From a virus, in IMG/VR virus record IMGVR_UViG_3300047094_001651, positions 1-64,000 of that record: a stretch of DNA of 64,000 nt; one strand, written 5' to 3'. Below the pieces are notes generated by a model, which had not been told where the DNA came from, ran no database searches, and worked only from the letters and a program-made list of their open reading frames with translations. How positions within the stretch are numbered: position 1 is the stretch's first letter; the number at the start of each line of letters is the position of its first letter. Below, piece after piece: positions 52,401 through 63,232 of this stretch. The translations under genes and the position numbers were made by a program.

Positions 52401-55400
52401 GAACTTAAGTTTGCAGAAACAAGAGGATTGATATACTGATAAATTGAGGTATCTTGAGTATTAGTTGCATGAATATTATAAGTATGCTTATAAAATACAG
52501 CTTTAAATCCTGAAGTTCTATATGCAATACTTCCACTAATACGTCTATCACCTTCTCTATTACTTGAGATGTTAGATGCGGCTGTATTTTGAGGATCGCC
52601 AACAACAATTTCGACTGCATTCCAGTTAGTTGCAGCTTGTCCACTTACAGCAGGCTTTGAAATATCTCTATATGGAATAGTAACAGTCTGACCAATTGAA
52701 AGTTTTTCAAAGTCAGCGAGTAATCCTTGTGCATCAGTAGTAGAACTAATTGATATTTTAGCAAGTTTATTAGCTACAATTCCAGTAGGAGTTACATATG
52801 TAGATGATCCACCATAAGTAATACCTTCAATGTTATTTCCAGATCCTGTAGCATTGAATCTCTTAATTCCATAACAAGTTACATCTACTGGATCTGCTAA
52901 TGTAAGTGTAGTAGGAATAACACTATCAACGGTAACAGTAGCATCAGAAGAATTGTTTGGATCTAGACCTTCCCAGTCACGAATGTAATGTGGCCAGTAC
53001 TTGGTCATGCTTCTTGTTAGACGAAGCTCATATCCCTTAGGATCTGATGAATTTCCGGCCTTTGTGAAGTCACATGTTTCACGATTACCAATTACAATTC
53101 TTCCTGTTGCAGGCCAATAATCTAGGATATTGTCATAATCAAAGACATCAAATCTTGTATTGCTTGGATATGTTGGAGAATACTCAGAATCTTCTAACAT
53201 CACTACAATATCTGCTCTAATATCAGAGGTGTTAGTTTCATTGATATATTTGTATACACCTATGTATGGACTGTTAGTTGTAGGATTATTAACAGCGATC
53301 TTGTAATAAATGTTATTATATAAAATATATCCACCAGGCTTAAATATAGACTTAGATTTTAGTATCTGAGATTTTAGATTTGAAGCAATAGTTGGATTTT
53401 CTACACTATTTACAATAAAGCAATTGTTAGGAAGAATGACTTTAAATTCACCATTTTCAAATAGTTCAAGTAATTCTTCATTGTAATTATCTCTAACTGT
53501 CATTGTAAATGTATTAGAGATTTTTGTAGCTCCACTATAAATTTCAAATACATCATTCTTGAGATGTCCACTACCAATAGAAATGATATCTAGGCTGGTT
53601 AATTTTCCACTGCTATTTGTAGACAATACAACTTTACCAGATGTTGCAGAAGGTCTTGTGACATTTCTCAATTCATAAATTGTGGATCTGCTAGCATTTG
53701 CTACTGTAAATGTAGAATCAATATTAGAGATTGCTAAGTTAGCTGGCTCAGAGTATCTAATAACGTTATCATCTTGGGAAAGAATTAATCTTGAGTTAGT
53801 TCCTACAATAGTCTTTTGATAACGTGAAGTTGCAGTTGCAACATAGTTATATCTAATTGAACTTAGATAGTTAACATTAATATCAATCTTTGTTGAATTA
53901 ACTTTAGATAGTGCAGAGAAAGATCCGGAATATGTAATTTTTACAAACTTATAATCTCCTGATTGTCCAGCTCCAGCTCTAGTTACAGCTCCAGTACTAG
54001 AATTGATAAAGAATGTATCCCCAGTGGTAATAACTTTAGTTGCTGTTGCGTAAGTAGTTTCAATGTTATCAAATTTAACAAATTTACTTGCATTCCTACC
54101 AACGAAGATATTTCTAATAATATCTTCACCTGCTTCATTGTTTGCATAGAAGAATGATAATGTCTTAGGTTCTAATTGTGCATATGAAACTACAGATGTA
54201 GGCATTGACAATTGAGAACTAGAAGTGATGGTTGTAGTGCCATCATTCCATCTTAATAATACAGCAGAACTATTTCCAGATGCAGTAGGAATATGATTTC
54301 CAGTTGGAGTTCCGTTTGGAGCATCATAATAAATTTTATTAGGAGTTTGATATCTTTCATTCAATGCAACTTTTGTCAGTAATCCTCCTTTAGGAATTTC
54401 ACTTTCTCCAGTCCAAGGAACTACACCCTGAGAAGACTTATTAAATCTTCTAATAGCTTGTAGTGTATTAATTGGGAATGTTCTAGCATCACCATCGGAT
54501 AATCTACCATATGGATCCTTAGATGGCTCTAGGTAAATATTTGATTGTGGATTATATTCTGATAGAGTTCTAAATTCTTCATCTTGTGGAGAAGTAGCAA
54601 TTGCATATGCAGGTAAATCTCCACCCATTTGAGTAAATTCATTCTGATCTTCCATCTGGAACATCTCAATAGAGTGCCCAGCAATGAAGCTACCTCCAAC
54701 TCTAGATGAATTGCCACTAAACAATCCAGTCCAATCAAGAGATAGATTTCCTCTAAATCTAGTTCCATTTAGGGTTAGTTTAGAACCTCTACACTTGATC
54801 AGTCCTCCACGATATCCTCCACCAAATGTATTTGCAGCTTCAGAAGCAGGAGATTGAGCACCAATTGTAACCCCAGTTAGGTTTAATGTGAACCCAGATC
54901 CTGGAATTGCATTTACGGTAATTAGGCTGCTCTGATAGTTACCATTGACAGGGAATCCTGCAGATGGGAATCTTCTTCTGAGTGCTCTATATGCATATGG
55001 CCAAGATAGAAATATCTTTTTACCTCTAGCAGTTAGTGCATCATCATCTACATTTGCTCCAGGACCAGTTGTTCTCTTTCTAACATAATCTAGATATGGA
55101 GATGATCCACCACCTGTAGTATCTGGAGTAGTAGCAATTGCAGATAGAAGATTTTGCTTTGCAACAACTTTAAAGTCGTCAGCAGATAGTTGGTTATCTG
55201 ATAATGATACAGTTCTTCCTGTAGGAGAAAGAATAAATCCTCTACCATCATTAATCTGAATTCTAAATGAACCATTAATGGTAGTTTGTTGAGTACTGTT
55301 AAGTCTATACGCCATAACTGAAGTAATAGCTCCAGTGCTAACATTAATAGTTGCATACAACGCAACATTAGATGAAGTTCCTCCATTAGATACTAAAGAT

Positions 55401-58400
55401 GCAAATAGCCTATCATTGTAACTTCTAGTATTTGTGAGGCTTCCTGCAGAATTCAATGCAGTATTAATTGCACTTTGAATATCATTACTTCCAATTGTAA
55501 ACTCAGCATTAGCAGCAATAGTAATATTATTAAAGTTTATAGTTGGCTGTACAAATCCTTTACCAATACCACCACCAAATTGCAGAGTGGTGTTATCATA
55601 GTTTGCAAACTGAGTTAGAATAGTCTTAGAAATTCCAGCATTCTCAATAAATGAATCAATAGATGTAGCTGCGTTTGGATTTGATGCATTTCCTGCAGGG
55701 ATAGCGCCAAATTCTCTAGGAGCAATATCAAGAACAAGATATCTAGTTTCAGTGAAACCATTTCGTCTCAATGGAAGAGCTTTCTTTCTGTTTGTAGCAA
55801 TAGCAACATCTTCAGCTGCACCATAATTAGTTGTAGTTGAAGTTGGTGTTGTTTTTAATTGAATTAATTGAGTTGGATATTCTGAGAATGAACCAGCACC
55901 ATATGGATAAGGTTGAATGGAATTATCAACTTCATAGTTTGGATTTCTATCAATTATAAGTGAAATGTATCCTTCTTCAGAACCACGTATGATACCATAA
56001 ATTTCAGGAATATCATACTTAGTAATCTCATCACCAAAAATATTAAACTGTGTAAATGATACAAATGATTGAGCAGGGATGCTTGTGGTAATGTTATCAG
56101 TTAATGTAATTACATTTCCTACAATAGTCTCTACTCTTGTTCCAACTGGAATTAAATTGTTGCCAGCAGAATCTAAAGCTACAATTTTGTCCCCTGTTAA
56201 AATTGATTCAACATTGTCTAATGTAATTGTTTTAGTTCCACTAGCTCCACCAGAAACTACTGTTTTAATAATTGCTGACTGATAACCACCTTCATGCATG
56301 AATCCTTTTGGAAGGAACTGCCTTCTAGTTTCAAGTGCCCAGTTGTATGCAAGTGTGGTAAATTCTGCTCCATCTTCATTGAGGAAGACTAGTTTTCTCT
56401 TTCCAGATGTATATCCTTCTAGATCTAAATCTTCTACGGGATTAGTATAACTTGCATTATTGCCATTATTGCCACCTGCAGTGCGATATACTGAAATTAA
56501 TACCTGAATTTCTTCTGTATTGAGACCAGCGTTCTTTCTTCTGACACTTAGAACTTTAGTAGACTTGGATAGATTTTCAACAGTAGCTTCATCTGATAGT
56601 TTAATTACTTTACCATTCTCTGCCAACCAATACATGGTTGTACCTGGAATGATATATTTTCTCATGCGGTCAAATTGTTCCGCAGTAAAGTCACTTTGCT
56701 TCAGTACTACTACTAAATAACGACTATTTGAAATAGTAGCAGAGTTTAATTCATAATAATTTGCATTATCTGCAATATCATTTACAATATCTATACTATT
56801 GACACTTGGTACTAGTAAAGCGTTTACTCCAGTTCCAGTAGAAACATTTGCAATCACTTCAATTGCACCGTCAACTCCAGTGCTGTTGATGGTATTCAAT
56901 GATGGAGTTGATTTAATTTTTCCTTTAATATAATATGCTCTTCTTACTACTCTTCTGGCATTTTGAAGAACCGGATTGGAGGTATAAATGGAGTCAGGAA
57001 TTTCACTCTTGGTAATCGCTTCATTTAATCCAAGGAAATGTACATTATTAACATTAAATGAGCCATTTGCACCAAGTCCTCCACTCACATTTACATACAT
57101 TGCATCATTTCCAAATCCCCATTGTGTGTAAAACTCGGGAGAGCGATAAAGATAAATGCTATCTCCTCTTCGGACAGTATCTTCTAGGTATCCACCCATT
57201 CTACCTGCAGATGTACGAGTACGCTCTTTACCAGCAAATACACTGCTATTTGCAACTCCAGTACCATTAATTTTAACAGAGCATGGGAACTGAGTTCCAT
57301 CTAGTTTGTAATAACCAGGCTTCATAAGAAGTTCTAGTTCATCAGCAGAAGTAAATCCAGAGTTTTCTGCCCACTGCTTTGCCTGGGAGAATGAGAATAG
57401 AGGGCTAAATTTCTTAACTGCTCTTCTTTCTTGAATATTAACACCAAGAGCTTTAGAGCTATATGGATTAGGTAAATTCTTATCAAACCAATCTTGATCA
57501 AGAGTTACTGCAACTGGAAGAGATTTTTGTGGGCTAGTGTACAGAATTGCATCTTCAATATTAACTTCCTCTACTACACCCTTTGTTGGATCTAGAGGTG
57601 GAATGAATGGAGATTCGGCTGCCCATCTATCAGAAGAATAGACCTGAGTACTACATCCAAAGAAGAATACATTTTTAGATGCAATTCCTGGATAATTATT
57701 TTCGTAGTCAGTTGTAAATTGGGCGCTAGTTCCAGCAGTATTAGTTCCTTCTCCAACGTTTTTAGTTAGTTTAAATGTTGCAACATTAGTTCCACTATTG
57801 TGTCCAGTTTTGTAATATGCAAATGTAGCAATTTTATATGTTCCTCCTTTAGGAGCTTCTCTTAATGAAATGCAACCTCTATTTGGCCATTGTTGATATT
57901 CATCTGCAGTCATAGTAACCTGCAGATCTTTATATGTTGAAGTATTTAATACGTTAATATCATTATTGTTGGTGAAGTTACTTGCAAGTTTTGCGGTTAG
58001 ATATTTAATATCTCCCTCAGATGCATCTGTTCCAAAATTTCCACCAGTAGCAATGATAGATGGATAGTTTTTAATTATGGAAGTATAAGTTCCATTGCCA
58101 CAATAACTTCTTAGATATGTAGGTAATGCAATTCCATTTTGATAATTTGAAATTACAGCTGTATTATCAGTATAATCAATTTCTTGATATTGAAGTGGGA
58201 TATTAATAACAGGATTGAAGTAAATTTTATTTCCCGATCCATCAACATAAAAATCGGTAACAGTTAGACCGATTAAATTCATTTCGATATCAATTTTACC
58301 ATAAGAAGGAATACCAGAACTTTCAGTGAATGCTAGTTTAATTACTGAACTAGTTGACCAAGTAACATCATTTACTACAGTATTTGTAAATGTAATTGCA

Positions 58401-61400
58401 TCAGCTACTTTCTTTCCATTTACTGATTTATATGAATCGACAGAGTTTTGTAGATATGGTTGAACATAAACTCTGTTGTTATCAAGTGTAACTGCTTGAG
58501 CAGAAATGAGTTGCCTCTTTACTCTCCATGCATCAAGGTACTTAGGAGAAACATATAGTTTATCGTTAGTATCAGTTGAAATAAAACCAGTTTTTTCAGG
58601 TTTAGCAGCTTTTACGAAACCATATGCATTAGTATTACCTTCTGGGAAGAATGCAGAATTATTAATTTCAGCTCTGTCAATGAATAGTCTTTCTCCAATG
58701 ATCAAGTTATTGATATTTGCTTTGTCGCTAACGGTTAGCTTTGCAATGTTGAAGAAGTTGGATAGTTCTTTCAATGCACTCTGATTTGCATTTGCCCCAG
58801 AGCCATCAGCAGTATCGGTAACATTGACAACTGCATTTGAGATACGGTTTTCAATATTGTCAATATCTAGATAATTAGATTCTGATGATTTGCGAAGCTT
58901 TGGTACGTTTAGTGTTACTGTAGAAGTACCACCAGCTTGAATGATTTGGTTTCCAATATAGAAATCACCAGCAGAGTTTGTACCAGATGATGCAATAAAT
59001 CCACCAGAATTTTCATAGCCCTGAGCAATAAACTGCTCATAGATTTTAAGAACTCTTGTTTGTAGATTTGGGAAGCCAGTTGAATAGTTACCAGAACCAA
59101 GACCAATATATTCCCAAGTGTGTGAAGATGCACGGAGAATAGAAGGTCTATAAAGTGGTAATAATGGAGCATAAGTCAGTCCAGTTTGATTGGCATCACT
59201 ACTAGCTTGTATAGTATTGGAATTTACAACATAGCCAGGAGAAGTAACGATAATTCTTCTATCCGCAGCATCCAAGTTAACACCAAAATTATTATACTCT
59301 GTAATTTTTGATGCTTCGGTAACTATTGATCCTGCAGGACCTCTACCAAATCTAATTGAACTAGAATATACATTAAAAGAAGTTGAACTTGAAGTATACC
59401 CCAATGCAGACTGAGAAGTTCTAGAATCCCATGGTGCAACTGGGGCAATGAATACTCTACCAGAGTTATCTGGGCCACCACCTGTAGTGGCCATAGTATT
59501 AGAAGATGTGATATATCTTAGATCTAGTGCTTGAACTAATCTATGAACAGATTCTGCAGTAACTGAATATAAAGATGGAATATCTTTAAATGGAGTAGTA
59601 GAATCAGTTGTTCTAAAACTCTTAAAGTTTGGAACAGAGATATCTTTAATTCTATTTCCCTGGCCAATATTTTCAAGTAATACACGAGAATCTGCTTGTG
59701 GGAAATTCCAAACTCTTCTAGTATCATAATCTGGACCTTCTTCATTTACAGAAGGATATAGATAATTTATATTTGTGAATAGTTTAGTATCTTTATCAAA
59801 GTTATTAACTTCTTCAATAAATGTAGAACTAAATGATGTTGTAGTAGTTCCAGTTCCAGGAGCATCAATTCCAGTAGGTCTCCTTTCGATGGTAGACGGT
59901 GAATTTGCGGAAGAATCAGCAAACTTATTTACGTCACATCTAATAACAGTTAGATAATATACACCATCTCTAACATCTTTTTCCCAAGAAGTAACTTCTT
60001 GAACATCCCATACCATAAATCTATAGTCTGAGTATGGAATTCCATCTTCACCATTACCTGCTCTAGTTCCTTTGATAATAAATCTTTTCTCTGGTGCCTT
60101 TGGAATTGCATTACTACTTAAGTATTTTGGAATAGTATATTCAAGCTTCCATAATAGTTCTGAAGGTGCAGATGTTCTAGTATCTAAGTATTTTTTAATT
60201 GTTAAAGTTGATGGGAATCCAGTCTTATATCTTAAAAGTTTTCTAGTTACTTCTTCAAGTGCAGTTGTAGCTGAACCATCACCAGGATTAAATTTAGTTA
60301 CAAAATCAAATGATTTTTCTTCATTGAATGAAAAGATAAAATCAGTTAGGAATTTTCTAGTATCTGCATCAGTATAATCTAGTTTTAAATATACTCCATT
60401 ATTATCCCAGAAATATCCAACTCTTTCTGCATTCTTTGTTGTTGGAACATTATTAACTTTTGGATTATCTTCATCTGGAATATCAGTTGGATCGAATATC
60501 TTTACCTTTGCTCTAAATTTACTAGGTTCACCACCAGTAGAACTTTCTAATTCTAAGTTAATATACCTAGATGATTCTGGAGAAATTCCAGTAACTTGAT
60601 AATAATCACGGAAAAGTGAGTATTGATTTGAAGTTCCATAACTTAGGAATCGTTTTGTTACTTTATTGCCGGTAACTTTATCTGTACTAGTAACAATTAA
60701 TTCTGGAATACTATCTTCATTAGTTGCACCAGTTTCAAGATATAGACTAAAATATTTTGAGTTAGTGAAACCTGCAAGAGCACTTAATACTGCTGGAGTT
60801 AATTCTTCACTTGTTGCGAATGTACTTGGACCCCAAGTTGGACCAGCATTAATATTATAGAAACTTACATCATTGAGAGTTGGTGAGATTCCTTTAGGTG
60901 GAACTACTGCAGTGATTCTACCTTGTGATGCTGGAGCAAAGGAATTAAACTGGGAACCTTTTGCACGAAGTGAAATCTGACCAAAGTTAGAGTTGGAGTT
61001 GGTGATAGACATATCACCACCAGTTTCTGCAAGGAATTGATCAGCATATCCAACTGCGAACACAGAAACTACCTGAATGAATCCACCATTGGATGCTTTG
61101 ATGTGGAAGTGTCTGCATTCTGGCTTATATTCTGCGTCTGGATCTGCAAATACTGGAGGTTTTGCAGTAGTAGATTCATCATCATCATTATATAATGTGG
61201 TTGTGTTTGGAGATGGAGTTACGTTAGTATCTCCTTGTAAATCTTTAGGTTGAATGAATACACTTCTATCTTTTTGTAGAGAAATACCAGTGAACTGTGC
61301 AACAACCATGGACTTGAAGCTGTTTTCTGCAACCTTACTGCCATCAGTATGCATACCGCACATACCAAAGACAGAACGTAGTGAACAGTTAAAAATGTAT

Positions 61401-63187
61401 GGTGAGCAAGAATTAACAGTATCAATAGTGCTATTCTTACTTCCATCACCAACGATAGTATATTCTTCTGGTCTTACTTGAGATGTATCTGGTCTTCCCT
61501 GCCATGCATCAATTTTTTTATAGTACTGATCTAGTTCACCATCAGTTGTTCTTTGATCCGCATATGTAAATGCAACAACTCTATGGTGAGAATATTTTGA
61601 ATCAGTGGTAGTGCTGAATGTTGGAATTCCATTTGAATCAAATGAAGCTCCATTATAAATTGGCTTTGATGATGTTGCAACAGCATCCTTGAAGGTCATC
61701 TGCCAGAAGTAGCAACCACCAGTTACCTTAAAGATTGAGGTTTGATTAAATACTCCTTGAGTTTTTCTGAGCTTTACAGTTGCAGTTCCGCCACCAACAA
61801 GAGTTACTGTAACTGCTTCTCTAGTGTAATCATCTGGATTGTTGAGAATTCCAGTAGCAATAGCACCTAAAGTTGCTACAGCATTAACTACAGCAGAACA
61901 ATCTCCATCGGAAACATATCCATTTCCTGCAGAGAATGTAGTTCTGTTGATAGTTTTGCCAGAAGTAATTTCTGAATATGTAATGCTACTATCATTATAA
62001 GATTTTGTAATAAATCTCATAATGCTAATCGCATGATTAAATGCGGCTACTGTAGCTGCAACTTCTTGAGATAAATCACTATCACCAGACTTCAAGAATT
62101 GTGTTCTGTAGCCATTACCATCAATATAATATTCTGCATTATTGAAGGTATTCTCGTTGCCACCTTGCCTTAAATCTTTAACAATAGCATCAATAAAATA
62201 GCCAATATCACGAATACATAGATTCTTTTGAGCATCATTTAAACCATTATATCCAGCTTGATTTCCTTGAAGATATAATTTAGTTTGCTCTTGAATATAA
62301 CCACGATTCTTTTCAACCATATTTGCACCATCATACATGGTATGGTACAGAATATATCCATCACTGGTTATGCTTCCATCAATTGAAAATGGTGAAGGAA
62401 CATACTTAGGTCTGATAACAGTTTTTCTGAGATCATAACCAACAATTGAAGTACCTCTAGGTACAATAACGCCACCATTTCTTGGGTTAAATCTAAATGG
62501 CTCTGCATCAATTGCAACAGCAGTTCCTGCAGATAGCGGGTTGGTAGTAATATCATATCCAGGTCTGTTGTCAATTTCATATTGACCAGGCAGAACCATA
62601 ATGGTAAATGCCTCAAACTTATCATTGCTTAGAACTACTGTACCAGTTCCATTTCCTTGTGCGGTAGCAATGAAAGATACACCAGCAGTATTAGACGATG
62701 CACCAATAGAAACAAAATCAGTATTGCCTGCGTTTACAATAGTATATGCTTTACCAACTTCTAATGTACTTACGGAAATCGCAGTTGGGTTTGGTTTATA
62801 ACTTCTCTTTGCTGCCTCTAGTAATGCTCTTTCAATAGTTTTGAATGGTCTATTTAAATTACCACCATCATTATCTTCTAGGTCGGTAGCATTTTTGTCA
62901 GACTGGTTTACATAAAGAGTGATATTCTCTGCATTCTCAAAGTCTGGGTTTGTTCCACCTAGAATAGTTCCATTCCCTGCAATGATTTTACCATCAGGTT
63001 TAAAGGTCAATCGTGTTTGACCATCTGTAGAAATAGCTAATTCATTATTTGCTGGGCTGTAAATACCAGTTCCAGTATTACCTACACCTTCAAATCCAAT
63101 AGCTGGAGCTGTTGGGCTATTATTTTGATCAAACTTTATTACAACGCCTTCCGCAATACCACCAGATGTAATTCTAGTTAGAGCCAT
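49481..63187 (-). CDS. Giant virion structural protein (4,568 aa)
   Basis: A single unbroken frame of 4,568 residues. The N-terminus (GVGNTGTGIYSPANNELAIS, then STDGQTRLTFKPDGKI) is a T4-like cyanophage fibre/baseplate opening. Next comes LYVNQSDKNATDLEDNDGGN...NRPFKTIERAL, a beta-helix-type entry. Further segments look like beta-helix or beta-sandwich modules (for example GGVIVPRGTSIVGYDLRKTV; NGVYLKLDYTDADTRKFLTD; RGGLIKCRGSKLTLNGTRFR; VARTSSPS-type repeats absent). There are no obvious enzyme motifs. The C-terminus (VDRRVYNQSTLINTFNNLKP onwards) may be a small terminal domain. Expressed from the perfect late box at 63220-63227. Most likely a long tail or baseplate fibre. Confidence 0.85.
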   Translation of the reverse strand: MALTRITSGGIAEGVVIKFDQNNSPTAPAIGFEGVGNTGTGIYSPANNELAISTDGQTRLTFKPDGKIIAGNGTILGGTNPDFENAENITLYVNQSDKNATDLEDNDGGNLNRPFKTIERALLEAAKRSYKPNPTAISVSTLEVGKAYTIVNAGNTDFVSIGASSNTAGVSFIATAQGNGTGTVVLSNDKFEAFTIMVLPGQYEIDNRPGYDITTNPLSAGTAVAIDAEPFRFNPRNGGVIVPRGTSIVGYDLRKTVIRPKYVPSPFSIDGSITSDGYILYHTMYDGANMVEKNRGYIQEQTKLYLQGNQAGYNGLNDAQKNLCIRDIGYFIDAIVKDLRQGGNENTFNNAEYYIDGNGYRTQFLKSGDSDLSQEVAATVAAFNHAISIMRFITKSYNDSSITYSEITSGKTINRTTFSAGNGYVSDGDCSAVVNAVATLGAIATGILNNPDDYTREAVTVTLVGGGTATVKLRKTQGVFNQTSIFKVTGGCYFWQMTFKDAVATSSKPIYNGASFDSNGIPTFSTTTDSKYSHHRVVAFTYADQRTTDGELDQYYKKIDAWQGRPDTSQVRPEEYTIVGDGSKNSTIDTVNSCSPYIFNCSLRSVFGMCGMHTDGSKVAENSFKSMVVAQFTGISLQKDRSVFIQPKDLQGDTNVTPSPNTTTLYNDDDESTTAKPPVFADPDAEYKPECRHFHIKASNGGFIQVVSVFAVGYADQFLAETGGDMSITNSNSNFGQISLRAKGSQFNSFAPASQGRITAVVPPKGISPTLNDVSFYNINAGPTWGPSTFATSEELTPAVLSALAGFTNSKYFSLYLETGATNEDSIPELIVTSTDKVTGNKVTKRFLSYGTSNQYSLFRDYYQVTGISPESSRYINLELESSTGGEPSKFRAKVKIFDPTDIPDEDNPKVNNVPTTKNAERVGYFWDNNGVYLKLDYTDADTRKFLTDFIFSFNEEKSFDFVTKFNPGDGSATTALEEVTRKLLRYKTGFPSTLTIKKYLDTRTSAPSELLWKLEYTIPKYLSSNAIPKAPEKRFIIKGTRAGNGEDGIPYSDYRFMVWDVQEVTSWEKDVRDGVYYLTVIRCDVNKFADSSANSPSTIERRPTGIDAPGTGTTTTSFSSTFIEEVNNFDKDTKLFTNINYLYPSVNEEGPDYDTRRVWNFPQADSRVLLENIGQGNRIKDISVPNFKSFRTTDSTTPFKDIPSLYSVTAESVHRLVQALDLRYITSSNTMATTGGGPDNSGRVFIAPVAPWDSRTSQSALGYTSSSTSFNVYSSSIRFGRGPAGSIVTEASKITEYNNFGVNLDAADRRIIVTSPGYVVNSNTIQASSDANQTGLTYAPLLPLYRPSILRASSHTWEYIGLGSGNYSTGFPNLQTRVLKIYEQFIAQGYENSGGFIASSGTNSAGDFYIGNQIIQAGGTSTVTLNVPKLRKSSESNYLDIDNIENRISNAVVNVTDTADGSGANANQSALKELSNFFNIAKLTVSDKANINNLIIGERLFIDRAEINNSAFFPEGNTNAYGFVKAAKPEKTGFISTDTNDKLYVSPKYLDAWRVKRQLISAQAVTLDNNRVYVQPYLQNSVDSYKSVNGKKVADAITFTNTVVNDVTWSTSSVIKLAFTESSGIPSYGKIDIEMNLIGLTVTDFYVDGSGNKIYFNPVINIPLQYQEIDYTDNTAVISNYQNGIALPTYLRSYCGNGTYTSIIKNYPSIIATGGNFGTDASEGDIKYLTAKLASNFTNNNDINVLNTSTYKDLQVTMTADEYQQWPNRGCISLREAPKGGTYKIATFAYYKTGHNSGTNVATFKLTKNVGEGTNTAGTSAQFTTDYENNYPGIASKNVFFFGCSTQVYSSDRWAAESPFIPPLDPTKGVVEEVNIEDAILYTSPQKSLPVAVTLDQDWFDKNLPNPYSSKALGVNIQERRAVKKFSPLFSFSQAKQWAENSGFTSADELELLMKPGYYKLDGTQFPCSVKINGTGVANSSVFAGKERTRTSAGRMGGYLEDTVRRGDSIYLYRSPEFYTQWGFGNDAMYVNVSGGLGANGSFNVNNVHFLGLNEAITKSEIPDSIYTSNPVLQNARRVVRRAYYIKGKIKSTPSLNTINSTGVDGAIEVIANVSTGTGVNALLVPSVNSIDIVNDIADNANYYELNSATISNSRYLVVVLKQSDFTAEQFDRMRKYIIPGTTMYWLAENGKVIKLSDEATVENLSKSTKVLSVRRKNAGLNTEEIQVLISVYRTAGGNNGNNASYTNPVEDLDLEGYTSGKRKLVFLNEDGAEFTTLAYNWALETRRQFLPKGFMHEGGYQSAIIKTVVSGGASGTKTITLDNVESILTGDKIVALDSAGNNLIPVGTRVETIVGNVITLTDNITTSIPAQSFVSFTQFNIFGDEITKYDIPEIYGIIRGSEEGYISLIIDRNPNYEVDNSIQPYPYGAGSFSEYPTQLIQLKTTPTSTTTNYGAAEDVAIATNRKKALPLRRNGFTETRYLVLDIAPREFGAIPAGNASNPNAATSIDSFIENAGISKTILTQFANYDNTTLQFGGGIGKGFVQPTINFNNITIAANAEFTIGSNDIQSAINTALNSAGSLTNTRSYNDRLFASLVSNGGTSSNVALYATINVSTGAITSVMAYRLNSTQQTTINGSFRIQINDGRGFILSPTGRTVSLSDNQLSADDFKVVAKQNLLSAIATTPDTTGGGSSPYLDYVRKRTTGPGANVDDDALTARGKKIFLSWPYAYRALRRRFPSAGFPVNGNYQSSLITVNAIPGSGFTLNLTGVTIGAQSPASEAANTFGGGYRGGLIKCRGSKLTLNGTRFRGNLSLDWTGLFSGNSSRVGGSFIAGHSIEMFQMEDQNEFTQMGGDLPAYAIATSPQDEEFRTLSEYNPQSNIYLEPSKDPYGRLSDGDARTFPINTLQAIRRFNKSSQGVVPWTGESEIPKGGLLTKVALNERYQTPNKIYYDAPNGTPTGNHIPTASGNSSAVLLRWNDGTTTITSSSQLSMPTSVVSYAQLEPKTLSFFYANNEAGEDIIRNIFVGRNASKFVKFDNIETTYATATKVITTGDTFFINSSTGAVTRAGAGQSGDYKFVKITYSGSFSALSKVNSTKIDINVNYLSSIRYNYVATATSRYQKTIVGTNSRLILSQDDNVIRYSEPANLAISNIDSTFTVANASRSTIYELRNVTRPSATSGKVVLSTNSSGKLTSLDIISIGSGHLKNDVFEIYSGATKISNTFTMTVRDNYNEELLELFENGEFKVILPNNCFIVNSVENPTIASNLKSQILKSKSIFKPGGYILYNNIYYKIAVNNPTTNSPYIGVYKYINETNTSDIRADIVVMLEDSEYSPTYPSNTRFDVFDYDNILDYWPATGRIVIGNRETCDFTKAGNSSDPKGYELRLTRSMTKYWPHYIRDWEGLDPNNSSDATVTVDSVIPTTLTLADPVDVTCYGIKRFNATGSGNNIEGITYGGSSTYVTPTGIVANKLAKISISSTTDAQGLLADFEKLSIGQTVTIPYRDISKPAVSGQAATNWNAVEIVVGDPQNTAASNISSNREGDRRISGSIAYRTSGFKAVFYKHTYNIHATNTQDTSIYQYINPLVSANLSSARDSSVEQLHPGGFRRWGYLGAISGLNANAGQKALTISSAFVRSMQRISSAATFVATFDAIDTPNDPYERLMTVSAQPSFGAITKGQPLYLNSNYTNLIGYVVGMDGDVRSLDDGTYEDSINLSGNGGIGTYRVLLVENPPALTGNVTVYGQKNSTDWLYYAPNNCCWINNVDYKVVNSDNTTTVYLNNNLVDPDGGRNPGDNPPGDGSASTLSIAAGSNIVFYYSGYYDNSIILTLDKPLTKAIPEGTKFNIAPTPDYGYNNDYGHPGKGQNNSFLFKSRILDLEKDGTNGKINVYLADPFPTANWNRDSSGALLADGSTTSSPVKTYGMMYINHGGWTYPKTGGSAFRANNIKLANANASDSVFCTEIYLPNRSGRVRAGDLLSYTWEDIYRIQATTDLTCTITTSTASKEITLSSTSDAKFAQQIILPGYIIYSSSGVELGTVSSVDATKIYLVENSKAAVTTNASWRYTSTGRTYTYSSQIFTVDPPSTTSSNEYFGYSRCTIIANNAHILHNGYRDSHKPNWYTIQDVFVSHRLGNFTFDGPIARKFVYSDTGVKLTFGEYKIWYERYQNYINANENSTGQAMSGRQGWVGNFGLSASGQRTIGIQLNGASSLQRGRQYNSSIWLTAVPVHAKWENASYSPYMLQCNVGSTIESNYAPTTLTNYDGVGSFTFSALNHTTLSTGSIYASHNTGDYASYGGESYDTKQYQFISTNTRLRYSLQNGTVSDTGSVAGGSSSRLAEQLAINNVINYKPSLSTTFARQNQSLSISITSGSSTITGTNVALTLLPGDVVYADQSPSPSSFVGVVRSKGANDNEVIISQAYTGTTITNDTAWSYISPRVMHSTTAGAGAVAGQSLVFSGDSETGVTPTNVGTLGYNVIGNNKPGFNRYNIRFNVDRRVYNQSTLINTFNNLKPVESFDVANRVIDIKFGDLSTYVSPLFNVEVTRFNPKTHVETSISVVGDPLHI
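49660..49667 (-). promoter_or_regulatory. Possible internal late box GATAAATA
   Basis: Minus-strand GATAAATA near the 3' end of the giant gene, about 200 nt before the gene at 48942-49463. Could give that gene extra transcription; could be fortuitous. Confidence 0.3.
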
Positions 63188-63219
63188 ATGATTACCTAGA
63201 GGGGCTTTAAAACTAGATT

Positions 63220-63227
63220 TATTTATA
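63220..63227 (-). promoter_or_regulatory. Perfect late promoter box TATAAATA
   Basis: Minus-strand TATAAATA 33 nt upstream of the ATG of the giant structural gene. Exact match to the T4 late consensus. Confidence 0.88.
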
Positions 63228-63232
63228 CACGT

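Noticed and set aside
50794-62801. Several Leu/Ile-rich frames overlapping the giant structural gene on both strands
   Set aside because: All are compositional shadows of a single strong 4,568-codon frame; none has a start signal or motif.
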